NCBI GenBank assembly: GCA_946629525.1
Contig: CAMOXU010000022.1
Coordinates: 1 to 33,996 of the forward strand
From: an uncultured Clostridia bacterium
Lineage (GTDB): Bacteria; Bacillota; Clostridia; Lachnospirales; Lachnospiraceae
DNA: 33,996 bases
Reading direction: 5' to 3'
In this document: positions 1 to 8,045 of the stretch, piece after piece
How positions within the stretch are numbered: the first letter of the stretch is position 1
How the letters are laid out: each line of letters opens with the position of its first letter
Position numbers and translations under genes: made by a program
Notes under the pieces: model-generated
The model's input: only the letters and a program-made list of their open reading frames with translations
The model's database searches: none
What the model was told of the DNA's origin: nothing

Positions 1-90
1 TGCGGCGCAGCGATGTTTTCCGCACATGCAGGTGCCTGTCCTGTACGGAATGTTTTTTCTCACGGCTCCCGAAGAAAGGTGCGAGATCAG

Positions 91-130
91 AAAAAGCCTG
101 CCGAACGTTTCCCTTAACGCCCGGCAGGCC
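91..130 (-). terminator. Rho-independent terminator of the sugar ABC operon
   Basis: On the minus strand an 8-bp perfect GC-rich stem (GCCTGCCG with CGGCAGGC, 96-103 and 122-129), with an inner CGTT/AACG extension, is followed by a run of five T. It lies about 45 bases after the permease stop codon and closes the transporter operon. The bases from 1 to 90 hold no gene that I can see. Confidence 0.85.
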
Positions 131-173
131 TTTATCCGCAAAACATATTCTTTTGTTGTATCGGTCCGTATGA

Positions 174-1175
174 TCAGGCCGCCTTCCTGAATTTTTCTCT
201 GATCTGCGGTCCCGCTACCTGTACGAGGATGACCAGGATCAGAATGATTCCCTTGATCGCGTTGTTGATGAGAGAATCCATCTTCAGTGCGACGATGATC
301 TTGTCGACGATGGTGTAGGACATTGCACCGAACAGGACGCCCAGCATCTTGCCGCGCCCGCCGCTCATGGCGATGCCGCCGAGAACGACCGATGCGATCG
401 CATACATCTCATAGCTGCTGCCGGTCGTCGCCGGATCCGCACTTCCGTTCATGGCGATCCAGAGGAATGCGCCGAGGCCGGTAAGGATACCGCAGATCGT
501 GAACGCCGAAATCTTCATCATGCTCACGTTGATACCGCTCATCTTGGCTGCCTTCGCGTTGGAGCCGATGGCATAGATCTTCTTTCCGTACTTGGTCCAG
601 CCGGACAGATAAACGAACAGGGCTGTCATGAGGAGCATTACGATACCAACTGTCGGGATCGTCGCGATCTTTCCGTTTCCGAAGCCGAAGAGAGTCTGAT
701 AAGATGCTCTGGCTGTATCCATCTTGTAGACGCTGCTGCCGCCGCCGATCAGCGCCCGGTCAACGTGCTGGCAGAAATACTGGGCGAAGGACCGATAGAT
801 CAGCATCGTCGCAAGTGTGACGATGAAGGCCGGCATCTGCACGCCGCCGACCAGAAGACCGTTGACAAGTCCGCAGAGTGCGCCGAAGCAGAGCGCGAAG
901 AGCAGTGTAAGAAGGATGCTGCCCGTGCTGTTGAACACGATTACGGAGAATCCGGCTGTGAGAGCCAGCATGGATCCGACGGAAAGGTCGATCTCACCGG
1001 TCAGACAGATCAGGCCCATGCCCAGCGCGACTGTTCCGATGACCGCGCTGTGACGGAAGATATTCATCACTCCGCTCCAGGTAAGACCGGAGCTGGTGAT
1101 CGCATATACGATAAAAATGACGATCAGTACGAAGATGAAACTGTATTCTGACCATATTTTGCCAAGCTTTTTCAT
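174..1175 (-). CDS. Sugar ABC transporter permease (MMS/ribose-xylose type)
   Basis: This is the membrane subunit of a sugar importer of the branched-chain/ribose permease class (BPD_transp_2, as in RbsC, XylH and MmsB). The 333 residues are almost entirely hydrophobic, with about nine or ten membrane segments. They include the family's conserved GEIDLSVGSM stretch near residues 60-70 and the cytoplasmic GGIAMSGGRG loop near 267-276. Length is normal for the family. The start codon overlaps the stop of the ATPase gene (ATGA, 1172-1175), so the two are translationally coupled. An AGGAG site lies about 10 bases upstream. It forms the transporter with the ATPase and the lipoprotein at 2876-4018. 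The sugar carried cannot be read from the permease. In this locus a monosaccharide or a small glycoside is likely (inference). Confidence 0.9.
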   Translation of the reverse strand: MKKLGKIWSEYSFIFVLIVIFIVYAITSSGLTWSGVMNIFRHSAVIGTVALGMGLICLTGEIDLSVGSMLALTAGFSVIVFNSTGSILLTLLFALCFGALCGLVNGLLVGGVQMPAFIVTLATMLIYRSFAQYFCQHVDRALIGGGSSVYKMDTARASYQTLFGFGNGKIATIPTVGIVMLLMTALFVYLSGWTKYGKKIYAIGSNAKAAKMSGINVSMMKISAFTICGILTGLGAFLWIAMNGSADPATTGSSYEMYAIASVVLGGIAMSGGRGKMLGVLFGAMSYTIVDKIIVALKMDSLINNAIKGIILILVILVQVAGPQIREKFRKAA

Positions 1176-2686
1176 GACTGTGCACTCTCCTTCCCTGCGG
1201 CCTTCTCCGTGATGCCGACACTGTAAAGCATTACATCCTGTTCATTGATCTCTTCGTGCGCGAGCTCTTTGATCATGTGTCCGTCGTAGAAGACGATGCA
1301 CCGGTCCGCGACCTTCATGATCTCGGGGATCTCCAGCGTGTTGATGAGGATCGTCTTGCCCGCCTTCGCCAGTTCCAGGATCAGGCGGTAGATCTCCGCT
1401 TTCGCGCCGACGTCGATACCCTGCGTCGGATTGTCCAGGATCAGGATCTCCGCATCCGTGTTGAGCCATCTCGCGATAAAGATCTTCTGCTGATTGCCGC
1501 CGGACAGGGATGTGATCAGGTCTGTACTGTTCTGCGCTTTAATATTCAGCATCTGCTTGTATTCGTCATATCTTTTCTTATCTCTCCCCGCTTCCACCGG
1601 GAGCTTTGCCGCTGACAGCGTCTGCTCGGAGATCGCCATATTCTCCATCAGGGACAGATCGGGCAGAACGCTGTTCTCCTTCCGGTTATTGGGAAGCATT
1701 GCGATTCCCGCCTTCATGGCGCCGTGAATGGAATTGTGGGGGACCGTCTTCCCGAAAGCGGTCACTGTTCCGGCAACGGCTCTCGTCGACCCGAAGATCG
1801 CCTGCAGCATCTCGCTGCTGCCGCTCCCCTGCAGGCCGGTCATTCCGACGATCTCACCCTTCTTTACAGAGAGGTTTATGTCGTGGAAGCCGTCTCCCGT
1901 GAAGCCTTCGAGCTTAAGGACCTCCTCCCCGAGCTGCCTCTTTTCATAGACCTCCGCGTTGGAGTAGGACTCGCCGACCATCATGATCGTGACCTTCTCG
2001 GGCGTCGTCTCACTGATCTTTCCGTCCCCGATGAACTCACCGTTCCGGAAGACCGTATACCGGTCCGCCAGCGCGAAGATCTCCGGCATCTTGTGGGAAA
2101 TGAATATGAAGGACGTCCCTTCCGACTTCAGCTTTCTGAGGATCCCGAAGAGGTGATCCACCTCCTCGTTGTTCAGGGATGTCGTCGGCTCGTCGAGAAT
2201 GATGAGCTTTGCCTTGAGGTGCAGGGCCTTGCAGATCTCCAGAAGCTGCTTCTGGCTGGTCTTAAGATCCGAGACGACCGCATCGGGATCGATCTCCACG
2301 CCGAGTCTCTCAAAAAGCTCCCGGGCCTCTGCGCGCATACGCTTCTTGTCCAGCATGCCCATCCTGTTCGTGTACTCTCTGTTCAGGAACATATTCTCAA
2401 AGACCTTGAGATCATTGAACAGGTTGAGCTCCTGATGGACGAACGCGATCCCCAGCTTCTCGGACTGTGTGATCGTGATATGATGAAGCTCCTGACCGTC
2501 AAACCTGATCGTTCCGCCGTCTCCTGGCAGAACGCCGGTCAGGATATTCATCAGCGTAGACTTTCCCGCGCCGTTCTCTCCCAGAAGAGCATGCACTTCG
2601 CCCTTCTCTACCCTGAGCTGTACGCCCTTCAATACGGAGACGCCGCTGAACGATTTCCGTATGTCTTTCATTTCCAGCAGACTCAT
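1172..2686 (-). CDS. Sugar ABC transporter ATP-binding protein, tandem domains
   Basis: This is a double-domain ATPase of the carbohydrate-uptake type 2 family (RbsA, XylG, MglA). The first domain has Walker A GENGAGKS at about residues 36-43 and Walker B LIILDEPT. The second domain has a degenerate Walker A (GLQGSGSS), a full signature LSGGNQQK and Walker B ILILDNPTQGID. An imperfect second P-loop is usual in this family. I place the start at the ATG at 2686, giving 504 residues, because GAGAGG stands 8 bases upstream. An in-frame GTG at 2695 has no such site. The gene overlaps the permease by 4 bases and follows the binding-protein gene after a 189-base gap holding a strong hairpin, which is typical where the binding protein is made in excess. 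Confidence 0.92.
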   Translation of the reverse strand: MSLLEMKDIRKSFSGVSVLKGVQLRVEKGEVHALLGENGAGKSTLMNILTGVLPGDGGTIRFDGQELHHITITQSEKLGIAFVHQELNLFNDLKVFENMFLNREYTNRMGMLDKKRMRAEARELFERLGVEIDPDAVVSDLKTSQKQLLEICKALHLKAKLIILDEPTTSLNNEEVDHLFGILRKLKSEGTSFIFISHKMPEIFALADRYTVFRNGEFIGDGKISETTPEKVTIMMVGESYSNAEVYEKRQLGEEVLKLEGFTGDGFHDINLSVKKGEIVGMTGLQGSGSSEMLQAIFGSTRAVAGTVTAFGKTVPHNSIHGAMKAGIAMLPNNRKENSVLPDLSLMENMAISEQTLSAAKLPVEAGRDKKRYDEYKQMLNIKAQNSTDLITSLSGGNQQKIFIARWLNTDAEILILDNPTQGIDVGAKAEIYRLILELAKAGKTILINTLEIPEIMKVADRCIVFYDGHMIKELAHEEINEQDVMLYSVGITEKAAGKESAQS

Positions 2687-2815
2687 GTACCTCACCTCTC
2701 AAAATACAGTTATGAAGTCCGACCTAACGGCTTCGGATGACTATTTTGCAGCCGCTCATGCAAAATCGGCATTCGCGGGCAAAATATGTCTCCTTCCCCT
2801 CTCTGACGAATAATC

Positions 2816-2845
2816 GGGCGCGGCCGGCTCATCCGGACCGCGCCC
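2816..2845 (-). other. Intercistronic mRNA hairpin between binding protein and ATPase genes
   Basis: An 8-bp perfect stem (GGGCGCGG 2816-2823 with CCGCGCCC 2838-2845) carries an inner CCGG/CCGG helix and a 5-base loop. No T-run follows on the minus strand, so it is more likely a transcript-stabilising or processing hairpin than a full terminator. Such hairpins commonly raise binding-protein output over the membrane subunits. Confidence 0.65.
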
Positions 2846-2875
2846 TCTTTAAGTACTGGGAGCCGAATTCAGCTA

Positions 2876-4018
2876 TTAGTTGAATGCCTCGTAATTATTG
2901 ACGTTCTCGCTTGTAACGATCTCGCATGCAATGACGTGATCCTGCTCGACAGTCTGTCCGCCCAGATAGTCTACCATATCCTGGATAGCTGTCTTGATCA
3001 TGGACGGGCTATATGTAACGCTCATGATGCCGCCGAGCTGTCCGGAGATGTCTGCATAGTTCGTGCCCTTCAGGACATCATAGAACTCGCCGAGTCCGCC
3101 GCAGCCTGTGATCACCGGCTTGTTGCCGAGGAATGCCGTCTTTGTCGCATCGTCGATTCCGCCGCCTGCAAGTGCCTCAAGGATGCCCATGCCGAGCTCA
3201 TCGTCTTCCGCGTAGAACCACTTGATGTCTGTGTTTGCCTTGTCGCCCATCAGGGACTCGAAGGAGGACTTTGTATCGCTTCTGCTCCAGTTCATAGCGC
3301 CGGAGTATGTGATCGCCTTGAGATCATCCTCTGTCCACTTTGCGTCGTCAGCGATGGTCTTGCCGTCATACTCGACTGCGCCGGTAAGATAATCCGTGAA
3401 GCCCTGATCTCTCAGAGATGTAACGGAAGAGGTGTCGCCTTCATAGACATAAACTTTGTCGCCCGGCTTCAGGCCAAGGTCTACGAAATACGCTGCCGCT
3501 GCTGCGCCGATGCCTGCGTTGTCGCCCTTGACATTGGAGACTGCCGTGGACTCAAGACCGGAAATGATGCGGTCGAATGCAACATACGGGATCTTTGCGT
3601 CGACGATCTGCTGGATCGCGGACTGTACTGTGTCATCCAGTGGCTGTACAACGATCGCGATGTTCTTCTCGCCCTTGGAGATGATATCTTCGATGGTCGT
3701 GATCTGCTCTGCTGCGCTTGCCGATGTGATCAGCTCTGCCGAATAGGTGCCTTCCGCATTGACTTCCTCGACCTTGGCTTTTGCAAATGTTGCAACGGAG
3801 CCTGTCCAGCCGTGATCTTCAGAAGCTGTCAGAACGTAGATGTGTGTCTGTTCGCCGGAAGCTGCCGGAGCAGCCGCAGATTCCTTCGTGCTCTCTGCCG
3901 CAGGTGCCGCAGAACCAGCTGCCGATTCGGTCGTGGATCCTGAAGATGATCCGCCGCAGGCCGCAAGACCGAGTGCCATTAAACCTGCAAGAAGTGCTGC
4001 CATGATTTTCTTTTTCAT
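2876..4018 (-). CDS. Sugar-binding lipoprotein of the ABC transporter
   Basis: This is a periplasmic-binding-protein type I sugar receptor (ribose, xylose and galactofuranose receptor superfamily) that would be anchored outside the membrane. The signal peptide is clear: a KKK start, a hydrophobic core and the lipobox LAAC with the lipidated Cys at 21. An Ala/Ser/Glu-rich linker runs to about residue 55. The mature part has the family's two-lobe pattern, including the phrases VVQPLDD and PYVAFDRI, and ends near 380 residues, the usual size. The start is the ATG at 4018 with GGAGG upstream; an upstream TTG extension in the same frame lacks a signal-peptide start and is not used. The gene has its own regulated promoter (4123-4239) and heads the operon with the ATPase and permease. 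The ligand is unknown. Confidence 0.92.
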   Translation of the reverse strand: MKKKIMAALLAGLMALGLAACGGSSSGSTTESAAGSAAPAAESTKESAAAPAASGEQTHIYVLTASEDHGWTGSVATFAKAKVEEVNAEGTYSAELITSASAAEQITTIEDIISKGEKNIAIVVQPLDDTVQSAIQQIVDAKIPYVAFDRIISGLESTAVSNVKGDNAGIGAAAAAYFVDLGLKPGDKVYVYEGDTSSVTSLRDQGFTDYLTGAVEYDGKTIADDAKWTEDDLKAITYSGAMNWSRSDTKSSFESLMGDKANTDIKWFYAEDDELGMGILEALAGGGIDDATKTAFLGNKPVITGCGGLGEFYDVLKGTNYADISGQLGGIMSVTYSPSMIKTAIQDMVDYLGGQTVEQDHVIACEIVTSENVNNYEAFN

Positions 4019-4050
4019 AACTACCTCCATTTTGTAAAAAATGTTTTCCC

Positions 4051-4122
4051 TTTCGTACGGATACTTTTCGAGCTGCATTTCGTACTGCAATCTTTCGAAA
4101 CGATATCTTTCGTACCGTAGAT
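4051..4122 (-). repeat. Degenerate tandem repeat of about 15 bp in the binding-protein leader
   Basis: Five units begin with TTTCG on the plus strand at 4051, 4066, 4078, 4093 and 4108, at steps of 15, 12, 15 and 15 bases. Three of them read TTTCGTAC. The array lies between the predicted -10 hexamer and the ribosome binding site of the sugar-binding lipoprotein, so it would be part of the mRNA leader, where it reads GTACGAAA. No function is known to me. Confidence 0.55.
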
Positions 4123-4239
4123 ATTGTATCAGTCAGGTCCTTTCCGTTCTTTTCAATTGCTTCATACATAAAGCCGTCTGTTGCAATCTTGCCGGATCCC
4201 TTCCGACAAAATGCAATAGACGGCTTTCTTTTATTGCAT
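4123..4239 (-). promoter_or_regulatory. Regulon promoter A, upstream of the sugar ABC operon
   Basis: Read on the minus strand, with 5' ends given: ATGCAA at 4239, TTGCAT at 4216, TTGCAA at 4186, GAAAAGAAC at 4154, and the -10 hexamer TACAAT at 4128, preceded by TG as an extended -10. Spacings are 23, 30, 32 and 26, the same as in three other promoters of this window. The base pairs 17 upstream of the -10 do not resemble a -35, which fits an activator-dependent promoter. The first box touches the stop codon of the oxidoreductase at 4241. Boxes 2 and 3 also form the inner pairing of a hairpin (4170-4227). Confidence 0.75.
4170..4227 (-). terminator. Hairpin with terminator features upstream of the ABC operon
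   Basis: A perfect 10-bp stem (AAAGCCGTCT 4170-4179 with AGACGGCTTT 4218-4227) encloses a TTGCA/TGCAA helix (4181-4185 with 4212-4216) and a GCCGGA/TCCG helix. It probably ends the transcript of the oxidoreductase upstream, although the T-run on the minus strand is short. The inner helix is made of two operator boxes of promoter A. Confidence 0.55.
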
Positions 4240-4240
4240 T

Positions 4241-5311
4241 TCAGCGATTTTCCGGCACCGTCACGACCATTCCGATCTGGGAAGAGGCCAGCGCCGCAAA
4301 AATCACCCTCATCGACTTCAGAGCCTCCTCTCCCGTACATCTGCACTCTTTTCCGGTCAGAATACAGTCAACGAACTCATCGATGACCCCCGAGTTCATA
4401 GTCTTTCCGGTTCCGACCGTCTGGTCCGTATTGGTCAGCATATGCTCTGTCGCCAGAAAATTCTGTCTGCCGTCGTCTCCCTCCAGGATCAGGCTGTACT
4501 CTCTGTCGTCGTAGCAGCGGACAGCCCCCTTCGTTCCGTGGATGACGGTCGAATTATATTCCACGCCGTAGTCCGTCCAGCTGGCGTGCATGGTTCCGGT
4601 TATGCCGCTGTCCGTACGGTAAATGCACCATGCATTGTCCTCGACATCGATCAGACTTCCGTCCGGATACCGCTTGTCCAGCGTCGCGGTCTGTGCGTAC
4701 ACTTCCGTGATCGGCTCGCCGATCAGATAATGGACGAGGTCTGTCTTGTGGATCCCAAGGTCCGCCAGTGCGCCCATGCCGGCTGCATTCTTTCTGAAGA
4801 ACCAGGTATCCTCCGTCCCGGTCCATATCTCCGGTCCCATGTGTCCGAATTTAGTCTCAAAGGAGAGTACCTTCCCGATCGCCCCCCTTGCGATCAGATC
4901 ATGCGCCTCCTTGTGGGCAGCCGAGAACCTCTGGTTCTGCGCGATCATAAGGAGTTTTCCGGCCTTCTTTGCTTCCTCCACCATGGCAGTACACTTTTCG
5001 ATCGTCACATCCATGGGCTTTTCACAGAGTACGTGCTTTCCCGCCTGCAGTGCGAGGATAGTATCACGCGCATGCATTGCATTGGGCGTGCAGACGCTGA
5101 CAGCATCCAGATCCATCGCGACCAGCTCTTCGACGCTGTCACAGACCACGCCGCCGTACAGCTTCTGCATCTCTTCCGCTTTGCTCCTTGTGCGGTTATA
5201 GAGGGCTGCGATCTCAACGTTCTCATTCGCCGCATATTCCGGCAGATGTCTTCTCACGGAGATCGCGCCGCATCCTATCACACCAATTTTAAGTTTGCGT
5301 TTGGTTTCCAT
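4241..5311 (-). CDS. Gfo/Idh/MocA family oxidoreductase (first of three)
   Basis: This is an NAD(P)-dependent sugar oxidoreductase of 356 residues. The N-terminal Rossmann fold shows GVIGCGAIS (residues 10-18). The family's CEKP motif is at 96-99 with the catalytic Lys98. The C-terminal domain has DLGIH with Asp184 and His188, the usual acid/base pair. I choose the ATG at 5311, with AAGGAGA just upstream; a longer in-frame start at 5347 lacks a site. It follows two related genes in one direction (isomerase, oxidoreductase, this gene), probably on one transcript from promoter B. In C-glycoside pathways such enzymes oxidise the sugar at C3 or reduce the released 3-oxo-sugar. Which step this one performs cannot be decided from sequence. 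Confidence 0.88.
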   Translation of the reverse strand: METKRKLKIGVIGCGAISVRRHLPEYAANENVEIAALYNRTRSKAEEMQKLYGGVVCDSVEELVAMDLDAVSVCTPNAMHARDTILALQAGKHVLCEKPMDVTIEKCTAMVEEAKKAGKLLMIAQNQRFSAAHKEAHDLIARGAIGKVLSFETKFGHMGPEIWTGTEDTWFFRKNAAGMGALADLGIHKTDLVHYLIGEPITEVYAQTATLDKRYPDGSLIDVEDNAWCIYRTDSGITGTMHASWTDYGVEYNSTVIHGTKGAVRCYDDREYSLILEGDDGRQNFLATEHMLTNTDQTVGTGKTMNSGVIDEFVDCILTGKECRCTGEEALKSMRVIFAALASSQIGMVVTVPENR

Positions 5312-5384
5312 ATATTTCTCCTTGAACCCAATCCCGGCATCCTGCATACAGCACTAAAATGCATCTTTCCAGGATACAGCAAAG

Positions 5385-5407
5385 CGGCCGGAAGGAGCTT
5401 CCGGCCG
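5385..5407 (-). other. Strong hairpin between the two oxidoreductase genes
   Basis: A perfect 10-bp GC-rich stem (CGGCCGGAAG with CTTCCGGCCG) closes a 3-base loop. On the minus strand only three T follow, so it may attenuate or protect the transcript rather than end it. No promoter signal is visible in the 172-base gap around it. Confidence 0.6.
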
Positions 5408-5483
5408 TAGCTTGTTTACTTCAGTTTTGAAATACTGCAGGGCCAGACGCAGGGCATTCTGACCCGCAGTAGATGGACATTAT

Positions 5484-6764
5484 TTATTCCGGCTTGTACT
5501 CGTCGAAATCGTAGTGGATCGTTCCGAACGGAGTCTCCTGATCGCGGATCGCGATGGATTTAGCCATCTTCTTGATCTCGTCGACAGTTACGCTGCGGCC
5601 GAGCTCGCTCGAGAGAACAACGCCCTCGGAGAGCAGAGCTGTCTGCATAGCGATGTACGGGGAGTCGATTCTTGTCTCGTCGGTCAGGATGCCGCGAAGG
5701 TAGCTGTACCACTGCAGCTGGTTGTCGTTGTACATCTCCATCTCCGGATGGATCAGGAGCTCCTGCATTCCCGTCGTGTCGCCGATCGCGCAGTCGAGCT
5801 GTGTCTCAAAGAGCTGATTCTCGGAGTTGATGCCGTAGTATGTCAGTCTCGGCTTCTGAAGGTCGCCGCCGCCCATGATCTGGCCGCCTTCCGGAACAGC
5901 CATCGGGCCGCCGGTCTGGTCAACGTCTGTGAACTTCAGGCCGCCGAGGGAACCTGCGATAAAGCTGCATCCGATGTCTTCCATATGGATTGCCCAGTCC
6001 TCATAGATATCCATGCAGATGTCGCCCTTGAAGCGAGCCATACCGACACCGAGGTCTTCGACCGGAGCAGTGCGGTTCGTGATCTTATCAATAGCGGGAT
6101 GTGTCCAGTATCTGGAGCTCTGGAAACCATAGACACTCTCCAGCTCCGGCATGCCGAGGACATAGAGCATCTGGGCAAGGTGATAGATGCCGAGGTCGAA
6201 CAGCGGTCCGTGAACGCCGATGTTCGGGTCGATGAAGTCACGGCTGAAGAACGGCATATCATAGCCCGGACGGCCCTGACGTCTGTGGCCGACGCTGCGT
6301 ACGTGATAGATCTCACCGAGCTTGCCTTCTGCGATCATCTTCTTGGCGATACGTGTCTGCGGGTTGTAGATGGAGCTGATCTGGATCGCCAGCTTCTGGC
6401 CGTACTTCTTCTGTGCGTCATAGAGGATCTTGGCATCCGCATAGCTTGCTGCCATCGGCTTCTCGGAGTAGCACGGGAATCCTGCTGCCATAACTGCGGT
6501 TGCGACGGATGTGTGAAGGTTGTTGTGTACGCAGACTTCGACTTCGTCGATGTCATCTCTCTTGAGCATCTCACGGAAATCCTGATACAGGTTCTCTTCC
6601 GCAATGCCGTACTGCTTGCCCCATGCAAGGAGCTTCTCTTTGTCGATCTCAGCTGCTGCGACAACTCTGAGGTTCTGTCCGCGCTTGTTGAGGTTCTCGA
6701 TAACGGTCATGTGTCTGTGGGAGATCATTCCGCAGCCGATAATGGCGATTCTCAGTTCTTTCAT
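5484..6764 (-). CDS. Gfo/Idh/MocA family oxidoreductase, long form (second of three)
   Basis: This is a 426-residue member of the Gfo/Idh/MocA family, about 60 residues longer than its two relatives in the window. The cofactor motif IAIIGCGMIS is at residues 6-15. The EKP motif is at 101-103 with Lys102 (here SEKP rather than CEKP). The catalytic Asp190 and His195 lie in FDLGIYHL. The extra length falls in the C-terminal domain. AGGAAAGGAA precedes the ATG at 6764. It sits between an isomerase/epimerase and another oxidoreductase in the same direction, a set typical of 3-oxo-sugar pathways. A role in oxidising or reducing a glycoside's glucose at C3 is inference. Confidence 0.88.
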   Translation of the reverse strand: MKELRIAIIGCGMISHRHMTVIENLNKRGQNLRVVAAAEIDKEKLLAWGKQYGIAEENLYQDFREMLKRDDIDEVEVCVHNNLHTSVATAVMAAGFPCYSEKPMAASYADAKILYDAQKKYGQKLAIQISSIYNPQTRIAKKMIAEGKLGEIYHVRSVGHRRQGRPGYDMPFFSRDFIDPNIGVHGPLFDLGIYHLAQMLYVLGMPELESVYGFQSSRYWTHPAIDKITNRTAPVEDLGVGMARFKGDICMDIYEDWAIHMEDIGCSFIAGSLGGLKFTDVDQTGGPMAVPEGGQIMGGGDLQKPRLTYYGINSENQLFETQLDCAIGDTTGMQELLIHPEMEMYNDNQLQWYSYLRGILTDETRIDSPYIAMQTALLSEGVVLSSELGRSVTVDEIKKMAKSIAIRDQETPFGTIHYDFDEYKPE

Positions 6765-6841
6765 GATAGTTCCTTTCCTGAAATCTATATGTATTTATCT
6801 GTATCTGGTTCACTGTTCACGGTCCCGTCCGCGAGACCTGT

Positions 6842-6888
6842 CGGGGATCCGGGGCGGCATGAGCCGCCATTCCCGGATCGAATCCCCG
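6842..6888 (-). other. Long intercistronic hairpin
   Basis: A nearly continuous stem of about 17 bp has an inner helix GGCGGC/GCCGCC (6853-6858 with 6863-6868), a middle helix GATCCGG/CCGGATC (6846-6852 with 6873-6879) and an outer CGGG/CCCG, closing the tetraloop ATGA. A second small stem (GCGGC/GCCGC, 6897-6912) lies nearer the isomerase gene. No T-run follows on the minus strand. It is probably an RNA stabiliser or processing site between the isomerase and the oxidoreductase. Confidence 0.65.
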
Positions 6889-6927
6889 TATATCAGGCGG
6901 CATAAAAGCCGCTCAAAAGGTTCTTCT

Positions 6928-7767
6928 TTACCAGCCGAGGATCTTCAGATACTCGCGGCTTCTTCTTGCGCACTCCAGCGGATCCAGTTCATAGTGCTCA
7001 TCCTGCTCTACGATGACCCACTTGGATCCTGCCTCAAGACCTGCCTCAAGGATCGGCTCCCAGATCATCTGACCAAAGCCGACTGCGCGGAGACCGAAGT
7101 AGCCTGTGTCTTCTTCGGACTCTTCTTCGTCGATGCCGATCAGCTTGTACATGTTCTTGACCTCACCCTTCTTGATGTAATCCTTGAGGTGGATCACCGG
7201 GATGCGGCCTGTGTACTTCCTGATGAAGCCCGGAGCATCGCCCGTCGCGACGTCGCACCAGCATGTGTCAAGCTCAGGCATCAGGTTGTCGTGCGGGATG
7301 GATGCGAACATCACATCGTAGCCCCACTGTCCGTCTTCCATCTTGACGAACTCGAAGTCATGGTTGTGATACAGGAAGGTCATGCCTGCGTCGTGGATCT
7401 TCTTGCCGACTTCGTTCAGCATGGGAAGGAACTTCTTAAAGCCTTCCGGATTGACCGGGCGATACTCTTCTGCCATATAAGGCATTACCAGGAACTTAAC
7501 GCCGATCTTCTTGTAATCCGCGATGATAGTGTCGAGATCTTCCATCATCTCAGCGAATGCGACGTGTGCGCTGATCGGGATAAGGCCGATCTCGTCCAGC
7601 ACTTCTTTGACATACTCAGGAGTAAGGCCGTAGAGACCAGCCAGCTCAACGCCGTCATAGCCCAGATCCTTTACCTGCTGCATTACGTTCTTAAAGTTCT
7701 CCGGAGTATTCTCAAGGAGATCTCTGAGGCCGTAAACCTGGATTCCAACCGGAAGCTTCTTGCTCAT
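6928..7767 (-). CDS. Sugar phosphate isomerase/epimerase family protein (TIM barrel)
   Basis: This is a 279-residue xylose-isomerase-like TIM barrel (AP_endonuc_2 family). The putative metal ligands and active-site residues are in YHNHDFEF (133-140), Asp167 in LDTCW, His193 in HLKDY and Glu254 in VEQDEH. The YHNH and HLKD motifs are shared with YcjR- and IolE-like enzymes that act on 3-oxo- or inosose-type sugars. The start at 7767 follows GGGAGGAA; an upstream in-frame ATG (7854) would add 29 residues with no homologous character. It is first in a three-gene group with two Gfo/Idh oxidoreductases and is preceded by regulon promoter B. It differs from the two deglycosidase-type barrels in this window in that no DUF6379 gene is attached. 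A role in handling the released 3-oxo-sugar is likely but unproven. Confidence 0.85.
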   Translation of the reverse strand: MSKKLPVGIQVYGLRDLLENTPENFKNVMQQVKDLGYDGVELAGLYGLTPEYVKEVLDEIGLIPISAHVAFAEMMEDLDTIIADYKKIGVKFLVMPYMAEEYRPVNPEGFKKFLPMLNEVGKKIHDAGMTFLYHNHDFEFVKMEDGQWGYDVMFASIPHDNLMPELDTCWCDVATGDAPGFIRKYTGRIPVIHLKDYIKKGEVKNMYKLIGIDEEESEEDTGYFGLRAVGFGQMIWEPILEAGLEAGSKWVIVEQDEHYELDPLECARRSREYLKILGW

Positions 7768-7881
7768 TTTTAATTCCTCCCTTTCTACATGCATATTGTT
7801 CTTATACTGCGGATCCCGGCTCATTTGAAACTGTTCGGGCCCTTTCCGCTGCATCTTCGTATTGCTTTTGTTGCTGTATAT

Positions 7882-7998
7882 ATAGTATCTGTTTTTTTTA
7901 TTTCATTCTTTTCCGGGTTTTTAGTTTGCGGCACATCTCTTGCAGGTTCATAGCCCCATTTCAAGTCCCTTGCAATAAACAACCTTCTTTTATTGCGC
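7882..7998 (-). promoter_or_regulatory. Regulon promoter B, upstream of the isomerase-oxidoreductase group
   Basis: Minus-strand 5' ends: GCGCAA 7998, TTGCAA 7975, CTGCAA 7945, GAAAAGAAT 7913, -10 TACTAT 7887. Spacings are 23, 30, 32 and 26, identical to promoters A, C and D. Boxes 1 and 2 extend into an inverted repeat GCAATAAA/TTTATTGC. No good -35 hexamer lies 17 bases from the -10. Confidence 0.78.
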
Positions 7999-8011
7999 CT
8001 GTATTGCACAA

Positions 8012-8040
8012 GCCGACGCCCGGGAGGTTCCCGGGGCGGC
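8012..8040 (-). terminator. Hairpin downstream of the DUF6379 gene
   Basis: The arms CCCGGGA and TCCCGGG, extended by GCCG/CGGC, make a stable stem starting a few bases after the DUF6379 stop codon. The T-run behind it is poor (TTGTG), so termination may be partial. The rest of the 278-base gap holds regulon promoter B. Confidence 0.5.
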
Positions 8041-8045
8041 AGCTC

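Noticed and set aside
4051-4122. A small CRISPR-like array
   Set aside because: The units are only 12-15 bases with no spacers of constant length and no cas genes nearby.
6841-6888. A tRNA-like run of paired segments between the isomerase and the oxidoreductase
   Set aside because: The segments pair as one long hairpin and not as a cloverleaf; there is no anticodon arm or TTCGA loop in the right place.
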